From positions 1 to 11,908 of the forward strand of contig CABIXF010000072.1 of NCBI GenBank assembly GCA_902362595.1: 11,908 bases of DNA, in the 5' to 3' direction. A model generated the notes under the pieces. That model saw nothing but the letters and a program-made list of their open reading frames with translations, had not been told where the DNA came from and did not search any database. This document shows positions 1 to 6,518 of this stretch, piece after piece. How positions within the stretch are numbered: position 1 is the first letter of the stretch; every line of letters starts with the position of its first letter. The position numbers and the translations under genes were made by a program. The DNA comes from Bacteroidaceae bacterium. Lineage in GTDB: Bacteria; Bacteroidota; Bacteroidia; Bacteroidales; Bacteroidaceae.

Positions 1-95
1 CCATCATACTTGCGAACATAGTTGTTGAACTGAGTCCTGTTCAGAAAAGCGGTTAATTGAGAGAATACGTATTTGTCTTGGAACATAGCAGCCAT
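1..95 (-). CDS. IS4-type (DUF4372-like) transposase, N-terminal fragment cut by the window edge
   Basis: Read on the minus strand from the ATG at 95, the frame gives MAAMFQDKYVFSQLTAF and continues through NRTQFNNYVRKYDG to the window edge. This resembles the N-terminus of the DUF4372-type IS4-family transposases common in Bacteroides, which typically begin MFQDKYVFxQL; a second ATG at 86 would give that exact start. Only 31 codons are visible, so the catalytic DDE residues lie outside the window and intactness cannot be judged. The gene points away from the polysaccharide operon. The family call rests on recalled sequence resemblance. Confidence 0.7.
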   Translation of the reverse strand, partial: MAAMFQDKYVFSQLTAFLNRTQFNNYVRKYD

Positions 96-207
96 TTGTA
101 TTAGACTGCAAAGTTGCAAAATCAAGTCCGTTTCATTTCAAAAGGCCGTGTAATTGACTATATTTCAATAATTTCAAAGAACTATTTATCCACTTTTACG
201 GGACAGT
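1..207 (-). mobile_element. End of an IS4-type insertion sequence (partial)
   Basis: This comprises the transposase start (1-95) and about 110 bp of non-coding sequence upstream of it. The outer boundary is uncertain. I place it near the CCACTTTTACGGGACAG stretch at 190-206, which resembles an IS terminal sequence, but the partner inverted repeat is outside the window. Confidence 0.45.
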
Positions 208-262
208 AGTGAAATCTAGAAATAAGATTAAGAAGAAAATTCTTTTTCTTTATGCACATTTT

Positions 263-360
263 TAGGCGTTTTCACCTAATATTGGTGAAGCAAATTACTA
301 TAATGTAAAAACACAAGAATCAAATCAAATATAACTTTATTTGATTTTATCAGACGCCTA
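263..360. repeat. Cluster of nested inverted repeats in the AT-rich leader
   Basis: Three inverted repeats are stacked here. TAGGCGT at 263-269 pairs with ACGCCTA at 354-360. TTCACC at 271-276 pairs with GGTGAA at 284-289. A perfect 10-bp stem, AAATCAAATA at 322-331, pairs with TATTTGATTT at 338-347 around a 6-nt loop. No convincing ORF lies in 208-416. The 10-bp hairpin could be an AT-rich terminator insulating the operon from the IS side, or a protein-binding site. I cannot assign a function. Confidence 0.5.
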
Positions 361-416
361 GAATTTAAAAAGGGGAACCGGAGATGAAAATTAAAAATCC
401 CCGCATGTAGATTCTT

Positions 417-433
417 TCTCTCGTTAAGAGATG
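417..433 (+). repeat. Left inverted repeat of the putative invertible promoter
   Basis: TCTCTCGTTAAGAGATG is the exact reverse complement of 610-626. The match stops at both ends (C434 and T609; T416 and T627). It contains a small internal palindrome, TCTCT-CGTTA-AGAGA. Confidence 0.8.
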
Positions 434-563
434 CACAATGATTTAAATGATACAGATTTTCAGAGTTTTACAATAAAACAGACAATAAATGTTTAACGAA
501 TTGTATTTATTCGCCAAATAAAAATAAATTTTTGGAAGAAGCTGGAAGTTTTTGTCTACTTAA

Positions 564-595
564 TATTGTAGATATTAAGATTTTGCGTATATTTG
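564..595 (+). promoter_or_regulatory. Bacteroides-type promoter for the polysaccharide operon
   Basis: The -7 element TATATTTG at 588-595 is a perfect match to TAnnTTTG. ATTG at 565-568, 19 bp upstream, fits the -33 TTTG box with one mismatch. Transcription would begin near 600, leaving a leader of about 100 nt before the first ATG at 701, with the 610-628 hairpin at its 5' end. The promoter lies between the two inverted repeats. Confidence 0.7.
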
Positions 596-609
596 CAACA
601 TTGTAAATT

Positions 610-626
610 CATCTCTTAACGAGAGA
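610..626 (-). repeat. Right inverted repeat of the putative invertible promoter
   Basis: CATCTCTTAACGAGAGA is a perfect inverted copy of 417-433. With T627 and G628 it also forms a local hairpin, CATCTCT-TAACG-AGAGATG (610-628). That hairpin would lie at the very start of the operon transcript if the upstream promoter is used. Confidence 0.8.
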
Positions 627-700
627 TGTATCTTAAATTGTAAACATAGACTTAAATTATTTAAATGTACAATTTGCGAAGTCGTTATTAATCAGAGTAT

Positions 701-1143
701 ATGTCATCCTACTTCGATAAAATTATGTATGAAAAAATGGATAAAGAAAGATTTGATGAAAGCGAGCAGTGGTTTATCCTGCGTGACCTTAAGCGTCCTA
801 ATTCTAAATCTCCTGCTTATAAACAGTTGGTAGATGAACAATATAAGGTTTTTACACCATTAAAATGGCGTTTAAGAATCTCAAAGGATGGTAAACGGAT
901 ACGAGAGAAGGTTCCGTTTATTCAGGATCTTCTTTTTGTTTATGGGAAAAAAGTGAGATCGATCAAATTATACAACGGATTCCTACGCTTCAGTTTCGAT
1001 TTCGAAAGGGTGGATATTGTATTCCGATGGTTGTCAGCGATGCAGAAATGGAAGAGTTTATGTATGCAGTAAAAAGTAGCAATCAGGAACATTCCTTCCA
1101 AGAGAAATTGCTCCGAAAGCTTTTGAACGGGCAGTACGTATAA
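701..1143 (+). pseudogene. UpxY/NusG-like transcription antiterminator, frameshifted
   Basis: The open frame 701-1072 gives 123 residues. Residues 23-82 (QWFILRDLKRPNSK, then VFTPLKWRLRISKDGKR and VPFIQDLLFVYGKK) look like the NusG N-terminal domain of the UpxY regulators that head Bacteroides capsule operons and let RNA polymerase read through the long operon. Beyond the six-A run at 947-952 the family-like sequence continues in the -1 frame: IDQIIQRIPTLQFRF, then RKGGYCIPMVVSDAEMEEF, ending at the TAA at 1141-1143. One extra A would join the frames into about 147 residues. A second break is possible, because frame 1083-1187 reads LPREIAPKAF...VRII, like the usual linker before the KOW domain, and its TGA overlaps the next ATG. 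No KOW domain is visible. It is probably inactive, unless the A-run slips or frameshifts in translation. Confidence 0.72.
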
Positions 1144-1183
1144 TAGAATTATTCATGTTTTATGCTTTTCAAAACAAGAAATT

Positions 1184-2599
1184 ATGAAATATAAAATATT
1201 CATGGGAGTATTGTTATGGATTTCAGCTTTAATATTACATGCACAAAAGGTAGACAAGGCAAAACTGCTTGCAATATATGATAGGCAGTTTGAATTTTTA
1301 GATTCATTGCTTAAGCAACAATTCGTTGATCCTTGTGTGGCATTGAGAGATTTTAAGGCTAATTCACCTCTTCATTCAAGAGGGGATGATATCACTCCAA
1401 GCAAAGGATGTGAAACCTTTTTTCTTGAAAATCAAGGATATTTAGATTGGTATGCGCTATTTGAAGAGGCTGTGAACCAGAAAATGCGTGCTAATATCTT
1501 GGCAGTAAAAAATCAGACTGGCCTTCAGTGGTCAAGTAGCTATTATAACCGTACTGTTCCATATAAGCTTTATCAGTTCATCGATGAGGATGGCGATTTC
1601 TCCATGGTAAAAGACCGATTTCAAACAGACTTGAGCTGGGATTTGATGCATTGTGGACTTTTATGGGGAAAGTCAAGAATTGCTGCTCATAAGATTGATG
1701 CCGCACTTACGCTGGTAGATGCCAGAATGAACATTCAAAGCAGTTATATTGAGAGGCTTTCTGCTGAAAATGTACAGCGTTATCAGAAAGCTTTAGCCTT
1801 CTTACGGGCCTTACGCTTACAAAATCTCTCGTTGCTGGAGCAGACAGAAACTGTTTTATTTGAAAACCACCAATCAAGCACAGATCAATTACTGAAAGTT
1901 ACGGATGAGTTGTTCATGATAGAGCAAATTCAGACTACAGATAATAGCTTATACCAATCATTAAGTGGGCTGGCTTATCAAGCGATAGATACGATTGCCT
2001 TACATACAGATCTTTTTCTTGAAGCAATTAAGTCGCAGAACAATGAGTTGAGAAAGTTAGATTTGGGTTATAATCGGATAAATGTGCAAATGGAGCAAAC
2101 CTCTTTTTGGAGTAACATTAGCGTGTCACCCTTCATTCGTTTTGGATTTTATAATATGGTCGGCAATCAGCGTCAAGGTTCTATTGATATGGGAGTAAAT
2201 CTACGTATCCCATTGTCTTTTGAACAGAGAAAAATCCGAAAAGCGCTGGCTGCTGAACAACAGATACTAACTACTAAAAGAGACTTGTCTTATCATGTTT
2301 TCCAAGAAGAAGTATCTTCTTTAATTCAAGAACTTAGCCAAATAAACAAGAGGATGATATATGAATACCATTGTATTCAGCGCATGCGGGATTTGTTACT
2401 TGGCCGTTCAGAGGCATTCAAAACTTTATATGGTGAGTATAGTCGTCCCGACCGTATTCGAGAATATAACAGATATATTGTTTGCTTGGAATCCATTGTT
2501 CAATTGAAATATCAAAGAAATGTCATTCTGATAGGCTTACAACGGTATTTGTCTAGCGAAAAGATTGATTTATATATAGACTACATAAAACAGAATTGA
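1184..2599 (+). CDS. TolC-like outer-membrane export protein
   Basis: A 471-residue protein with a signal peptide (hydrophobic core at residues 5-19, probable cleavage after LHA at position 20), so it is exported. The rest is largely helical and polar. A stretch near residues 313-350 (SPFIRFGFYN..., then GSIDMGVNLRIPLSFEQRK) resembles the beta-strand plus 'PL' loop that precedes the second helical hairpin in TolC-family outer-membrane channels, and long helices follow to the end. The next gene, 9 bp downstream, encodes an HlyD-like adaptor, the usual partner of a TolC protein. I infer that it forms the outer-membrane exit for the polysaccharide made by the GT2 synthase. Similarity is weak over the first 300 residues, so the family call is moderate. 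Its ATG overlaps the stop of a relic antiterminator frame (ATGA at 1184-1187). Confidence 0.68.
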   Translation: MKYKIFMGVLLWISALILHAQKVDKAKLLAIYDRQFEFLDSLLKQQFVDPCVALRDFKANSPLHSRGDDITPSKGCETFFLENQGYLDWYALFEEAVNQKMRANILAVKNQTGLQWSSSYYNRTVPYKLYQFIDEDGDFSMVKDRFQTDLSWDLMHCGLLWGKSRIAAHKIDAALTLVDARMNIQSSYIERLSAENVQRYQKALAFLRALRLQNLSLLEQTETVLFENHQSSTDQLLKVTDELFMIEQIQTTDNSLYQSLSGLAYQAIDTIALHTDLFLEAIKSQNNELRKLDLGYNRINVQMEQTSFWSNISVSPFIRFGFYNMVGNQRQGSIDMGVNLRIPLSFEQRKIRKALAAEQQILTTKRDLSYHVFQEEVSSLIQELSQINKRMIYEYHCIQRMRDLLLGRSEAFKTLYGEYSRPDRIREYNRYIVCLESIVQLKYQRNVILIGLQRYLSSEKIDLYIDYIKQN

Positions 2600-2608
2600 T
2601 TCATTGTT

Positions 2609-3718
2609 ATGAAAAATTTTATGTTTAAAACGCCTGAACGTCAGGCAGAAATAGAATATATAAGGAAAAAGCAGACACAGAGAATTGCTAAACAGCAAGT
2701 CATATTCATTTCGCTTTTCGTATTGTTCATGGCCGGCTTAATTTACTACATTGTATATAAACAATATTATTTGGAATTTCCAGGATATGTACATGCAAAC
2801 GTACAAAAGATAAGAGCGGCTGGAGACTTGATTGTTTTTGATATGAATAAATCAATCGGAGATATTGTGATTCCAGGTGATACTGTATTCTCCTATATGT
2901 ATCTGGATTATCTCATAGAACAAGAAAATGTAAATAAAGAAGTGGATGTGTTGATTAACTATCGTAAGACAATTCTTGAGTATGAAGAAGTCAGCAGCCA
3001 GATAAAAATCAAAAAAGATAAAATAGCAGAATTGCAAAAAGATATCGCAAAGGAAACCCATAATATACAATTAGGGATTAGTACCAATATATATAAGTTG
3101 GATTTGGAGCGACAGCTGCGAGAGGTTCAGATAGATTTACAGATGCAGGAACGTGTGCTTGGATTGTTAGGGAAACAACTTAAAGACGTTAATGTGGCAT
3201 TAGAGAAAAGTGGGATAGAAGACCCAGATATTCAGATGCAACATCTTACTCATTTACGCAAAAAAGATTTTAATCGTGACGTATTGCGTTTTTACGTATC
3301 TTCTGACTCCGCTATAGTAACCAAAATGTCGGCGGCAAAGAAATCCAGAGTGTTCCGATCTGAGGATATTGTATATATGCAACCTTTAGATGTACATCTA
3401 TCAAACATTTATATTACTGCTTATGTACCGTTTGAGGATGTGAAATATTGTACTTATGGCACTCCTGCAGAACTTGTGGTAAGTAATGAAATTTGTTTGG
3501 AAGCTTATGTAGCCGTGCAAGGAGCTGAATCTGTCGAATTACCACCTAATCTTCAAAGTAATTTCTCACGGGAAATTATAGTAAACCAAACTATTTTCAG
3601 ATTGAAAGAAGGACAGTATATCCCTTTTTGGTGTTTGTCGGAGGGAACCCCTGTGAAGGTTAGAATCCGGAAAACTGATGTGAAGAAAAAGTCGGATGTG
3701 ATTAATATCCACACCTGA
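2609..3718 (+). CDS. HlyD-like membrane-fusion (periplasmic adaptor) protein
   Basis: A 369-residue protein with the layout of an HlyD-type adaptor. It has a short basic cytoplasmic N-terminus (1-30), one transmembrane helix (about 31-50), and a first half-barrel/lipoyl segment (about 57-100) containing GYVHANVQKIRA and GDIVIPGDTVF. A charged heptad-rich coiled coil follows (about 104-195), then a beta-rich C-terminal part (about 225-360) with NIYITAYVPFEDVKY. It should be anchored in the inner membrane and span the periplasm. It sits 9 bp after the TolC-like gene and in the same operon as the GT2 synthase, which suggests it links polymer synthesis to export rather than serving a drug pump. 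No ABC transporter or RND pump is encoded here. No PilZ domain is apparent, unlike alginate Alg44. Confidence 0.8.
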   Translation: MKNFMFKTPERQAEIEYIRKKQTQRIAKQQVIFISLFVLFMAGLIYYIVYKQYYLEFPGYVHANVQKIRAAGDLIVFDMNKSIGDIVIPGDTVFSYMYLDYLIEQENVNKEVDVLINYRKTILEYEEVSSQIKIKKDKIAELQKDIAKETHNIQLGISTNIYKLDLERQLREVQIDLQMQERVLGLLGKQLKDVNVALEKSGIEDPDIQMQHLTHLRKKDFNRDVLRFYVSSDSAIVTKMSAAKKSRVFRSEDIVYMQPLDVHLSNIYITAYVPFEDVKYCTYGTPAELVVSNEICLEAYVAVQGAESVELPPNLQSNFSREIIVNQTIFRLKEGQYIPFWCLSEGTPVKVRIRKTDVKKKSDVINIHT

Positions 3719-3767
3719 TTATATGTGAGTATCTTTCAAATATTTTAAATATAAAATTATTGTTATA

Positions 3768-5180
3768 ATGTTTGACACTTGGAAAATTGTTACCAATCAT
3801 AATGAAAGAAGAATATTAGTTGTAAATGGTATTCTTTCTGAAGAATATAAGAAAGAGTTGCGTTGGGAAGATTATGAAGCAATATTCATAGAGTCTTTTT
3901 TCGGACAGGCTTCACAGGATTACCAGGCTATTTTTTCGATTCATCCTTTGTTGGAGAGAAGTGCAGGATTGAAGCCTATTTTTGTAACGGATAAATTGCG
4001 TTCCAAGTTGGGGATATTTGCCGAAGTGATAGATGGATATGCCGATTCACCAACTTCACCAAGTGTGACAAATAAAATTGAGCAGATATATCAGAACCGT
4101 CGGAAGATGGGTATTGTACATCAGGTTGGTTGGGTAGATACCAAGGAGGCGATTCTTATACACTCTTTTCGTTTTATGATTTCCCGGAAAAAATTCAAGA
4201 TGACTCCGCTGCTTTCCGAAGGGTCCACATCCGGATACATCATTCCCTTTATGGAAGTTTTGGAGCGTGCCGGGATTCTGGATATTTCTTTACGAAGGCT
4301 CTTTCAGCTAAAACTGATTGAGCTTGGTTACATGCGTCGTACCCGTTTCTTGAATAAGGTGTATTTGTGTCCTAAATGTCAACATTCGCATATTCTTTTT
4401 GTAGAGGTATGTCCGAATTGTAAAACGTCAGATATTCAAAGTCAGTCTGTGATTCATCATTTTCGCTGTGCGAATGTTTCTCCGGAAGATACCTATATGG
4501 TAGATGGTATGTTGAAATGTCCAAAATGTGGCAAATATTTGCGACATATAGGCATCGATTATGACCGTCCTACTGATATTTATATTTGTAACAGCTGCAC
4601 GCACCATTTCATTACGCCTGACATGAATGCTATCTGCGCCAGATGCAAAGAAACATTTAATACAGCCCAGTTAGTTCCGTATGATATTTATGAGTTTGAG
4701 TTAACGGCGAAAGGGATTCATGCTTTTGCATCCAATGAGGCTTATCTTACATTGCAGAAGGATATTGAGGTGGGAATCTCTTCGTATGAAAATTTTGCAG
4801 ACTCTTTAAGGATTTTGGCTAGTATGAATGACGCTAATGATGATTATCTTGTTCTGAGCAGACTATGGATTATTGGTGAGAATGGGGCCGTTCTTCCTAT
4901 CCGTTCAGACCATATTATTCTACAGTATGTTTATATGAGGTTTAAAAATTTTAAAGTAGCTACGGATGGGAAAATGATTTATATAGCACAATTAGTTTCT
5001 ATTGATGAGGAAAAAAGCCAAAAAGCTTTTGTAGAGAGACAGTTTACCGCATTACAAAAAGAAATGATAACGTTTAGACTGGAACATGCAAGCATCAGAT
5101 ATGAGATATTCAGTGTTACAAAGAGTGATTTTAATGAACAATTTATTAAGGAGTTAAAGAATATTCCACCTACTTATTAG
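3768..5180 (+). CDS. Zinc-ribbon TackOD1-like protein with possible degenerate GGDEF-like C-terminus
   Basis: A 470-residue soluble protein with no signal peptide or membrane helix. Residues 1-110 look like an alpha/beta domain (ILVVNG; IFVTD) reminiscent of a receiver fold. Residues 160-300 carry five CxxC pairs (201/204, 215/218, 251/254, 274/277, 290/293) plus C234, with HHF at 230-232 and HIGIDYDRP at 260-268. This pattern fits the TackOD1 output domain, a zinc-ribbon domain known from archaeal and bacterial signalling proteins. Residues 340-450 have a rhythm like a GGDEF domain (VATDGKMIYIAQLVSIDEE, then VERQ), but GGDEF is replaced by DGKMI, so cyclase activity is not expected. It lies 7 bp upstream of the synthase gene and probably acts with it, as regulator or scaffold. 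The family call is from recall and the C-terminal comparison is speculative. Confidence 0.62.
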   Translation: MFDTWKIVTNHNERRILVVNGILSEEYKKELRWEDYEAIFIESFFGQASQDYQAIFSIHPLLERSAGLKPIFVTDKLRSKLGIFAEVIDGYADSPTSPSVTNKIEQIYQNRRKMGIVHQVGWVDTKEAILIHSFRFMISRKKFKMTPLLSEGSTSGYIIPFMEVLERAGILDISLRRLFQLKLIELGYMRRTRFLNKVYLCPKCQHSHILFVEVCPNCKTSDIQSQSVIHHFRCANVSPEDTYMVDGMLKCPKCGKYLRHIGIDYDRPTDIYICNSCTHHFITPDMNAICARCKETFNTAQLVPYDIYEFELTAKGIHAFASNEAYLTLQKDIEVGISSYENFADSLRILASMNDANDDYLVLSRLWIIGENGAVLPIRSDHIILQYVYMRFKNFKVATDGKMIYIAQLVSIDEEKSQKAFVERQFTALQKEMITFRLEHASIRYEIFSVTKSDFNEQFIKELKNIPPTY

Positions 5181-5187
5181 ATCGACA

Positions 5188-6507
5188 ATGGACGTGATTT
5201 ATCAATTTTACCAGGCCATATTCGAGTGCTTCTATTTTAGATTAACCTTATCTTCTTTATTTAGTATGTTTTGGTTCATGCTAATTATAGAGGTTCCCCG
5301 TTATTTTTTGTTAGAGCTGTTTGTGGCGTTTTATAGTGGCATTACTTATTGGAAGCGGAAGAGAAAACATTCCGTAGCCCGGATGTTGCTATATGTAGAT
5401 AATCCGTTGATTACCGTACTGGTCCCAGGGAAAAATGAGGGAAAGCATATCTTCAAGTTGGTTAGCTCCCTACGTGAACAGACGTATCAGAATCTTGAGG
5501 TTATTATCGTCGATGACGGTTCTGATGATGATACACCGTTTATCTGCAGGGATCTGGAGAAAGATGGGTATATCGATAAATATTATCGTCTGAACGAGCG
5601 TGGTGGAAAAGCCAGTGCCGCTAATTATGGAGTTTACCATGCAAAGGGTAAATATATTGTTCATTTGGATGCCGACTCCTCACTTGATAGGGATGCTATC
5701 GAGAAGGTTCTAATTCCGTTTTATATGGATGACCGTATCAAAGGAGTAGGTGGTTGCGTCAAGGTCCGTAATTCAGATGAAACAATATGCACCTCATTGC
5801 AGGCATTGGAATATCTCCACACGATTCAGGTGGGTCGTATGGTTTCGAACTTTTTGGGAATTTATCACATCATATCCGGAGCTTTCGGAGCATTTGATGT
5901 GAAGGCCATTAAGCAGGTTGGCTGCTGGGATATAGGTCCGGGGCTAGATGGAGATATCACTCAAAAGCTCCGCAAAGCTGGGTTCAAAGTGTATTTTGCT
6001 CATGATGCCATTTGCATGACGAACGTCCCTTCCAAGTGGTATGCATTGTTCAAACAGCGTCTGCGCTGGTCTAAATCATTGGTCCGGTTTCGAATTCGCA
6101 AGCATATCAATATGCTTTTCGCCTGGAGAAATTTTTCTTTTTTGAACTTCATCTCAAACATGGAAAATATCTTGTTTGACTGTGTTTTTAATTACTTGTG
6201 GTTGTTTTACATCATCCATTTGTGCATTGTGCATACTGATATGCTTCTGGAAATCTTCTTGATAGGTTGGATGCTGCGATATGGGATGTCAATCATCTCT
6301 TTTGCAGTAGCAATGATGATTAGTGAACGTCCTTCCGAAGAATTCAAGTTGTTTTTTTATCTGCCATTACGCACGTTTTATACGGGATATTTTATGCGCA
6401 TAACCAGATTGATTGCACATACAATGGAGTTTTTCTTTTTTTCATCGTACAAAGATTCTTGGAATCCTTCCAAGACTTCGATATATGCGCGCATTGAAGG
6501 AATTTAA
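5188..6507 (+). CDS. Membrane GT2 glycosyltransferase, probable processive polysaccharide synthase
   Basis: A 439-residue inner-membrane enzyme. One or two hydrophobic helices (about 20-50) precede a cytosolic GT-A domain starting at PLITVLVPGKNEG (73-85). Family 2 motifs are in order: DDGS at 109-112, DAD at 161-163 (UDP and metal binding), DGD at 254-256 in the position of the catalytic-base motif, and QRLRW at 290-294, the acceptor/processivity motif of cellulose, chitin, PNAG and alginate-type synthases. Three or four hydrophobic segments follow (about 316-415), consistent with a translocation channel. The third motif is GPGLDGD rather than the usual TED. It sits between the TackOD1-like gene and the UDP-sugar dehydrogenase. 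I infer that it polymerises and extrudes a uronate-containing glycan; the actual sugar cannot be read from sequence. No PilZ domain is present. Confidence 0.87.
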   Translation: MDVIYQFYQAIFECFYFRLTLSSLFSMFWFMLIIEVPRYFLLELFVAFYSGITYWKRKRKHSVARMLLYVDNPLITVLVPGKNEGKHIFKLVSSLREQTYQNLEVIIVDDGSDDDTPFICRDLEKDGYIDKYYRLNERGGKASAANYGVYHAKGKYIVHLDADSSLDRDAIEKVLIPFYMDDRIKGVGGCVKVRNSDETICTSLQALEYLHTIQVGRMVSNFLGIYHIISGAFGAFDVKAIKQVGCWDIGPGLDGDITQKLRKAGFKVYFAHDAICMTNVPSKWYALFKQRLRWSKSLVRFRIRKHINMLFAWRNFSFLNFISNMENILFDCVFNYLWLFYIIHLCIVHTDMLLEIFLIGWMLRYGMSIISFAVAMMISERPSEEFKLFFYLPLRTFYTGYFMRITRLIAHTMEFFFFSSYKDSWNPSKTSIYARIEGI

Positions 6508-6518
6508 TTGAATAGAAT

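Larger units (their letters stand above)
417..626. promoter_or_regulatory. Putative invertible (phase-variable) promoter segment, shown ON
   Basis: A 210-bp unit is bounded by perfect 17-bp inverted repeats. Its 176-bp interior is non-coding and carries a Bacteroides-type promoter just inside the right repeat, reading toward the polysaccharide operon. Established knowledge: Bacteroides capsule loci are switched by site-specific inversion of promoter segments of this general size flanked by short inverted repeats, using recombinases such as Mpi acting in trans. I saw no matching promoter on the opposite strand inside the segment, so the flipped state would probably leave the operon without this promoter. 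No recombinase gene is in the window. Inversion itself is inferred, not shown. Confidence 0.75.

Noticed and set aside
384..410. Tiny frame MKIKNPRM preceded by a purine-rich AGGGGAACCGGAG
   Set aside because: Eight codons with no comparison available. It lies upstream of the mapped promoter candidate and would not be on the operon transcript.
417..626. CRISPR or IS terminal repeats as the explanation for the 17-bp repeats
   Set aside because: There are only two copies, inverted, with a promoter and no ORF between them. This fits an invertible switch better than an array or an element that would need a transposase.
5188..6507. Naming the synthase as cellulose, PNAG or alginate synthase
   Set aside because: The GT2 motifs are shared by all of these. 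The partner genes (no BcsB, PgaB, AlgK or PilZ) do not match any of them, and the third motif is atypical.
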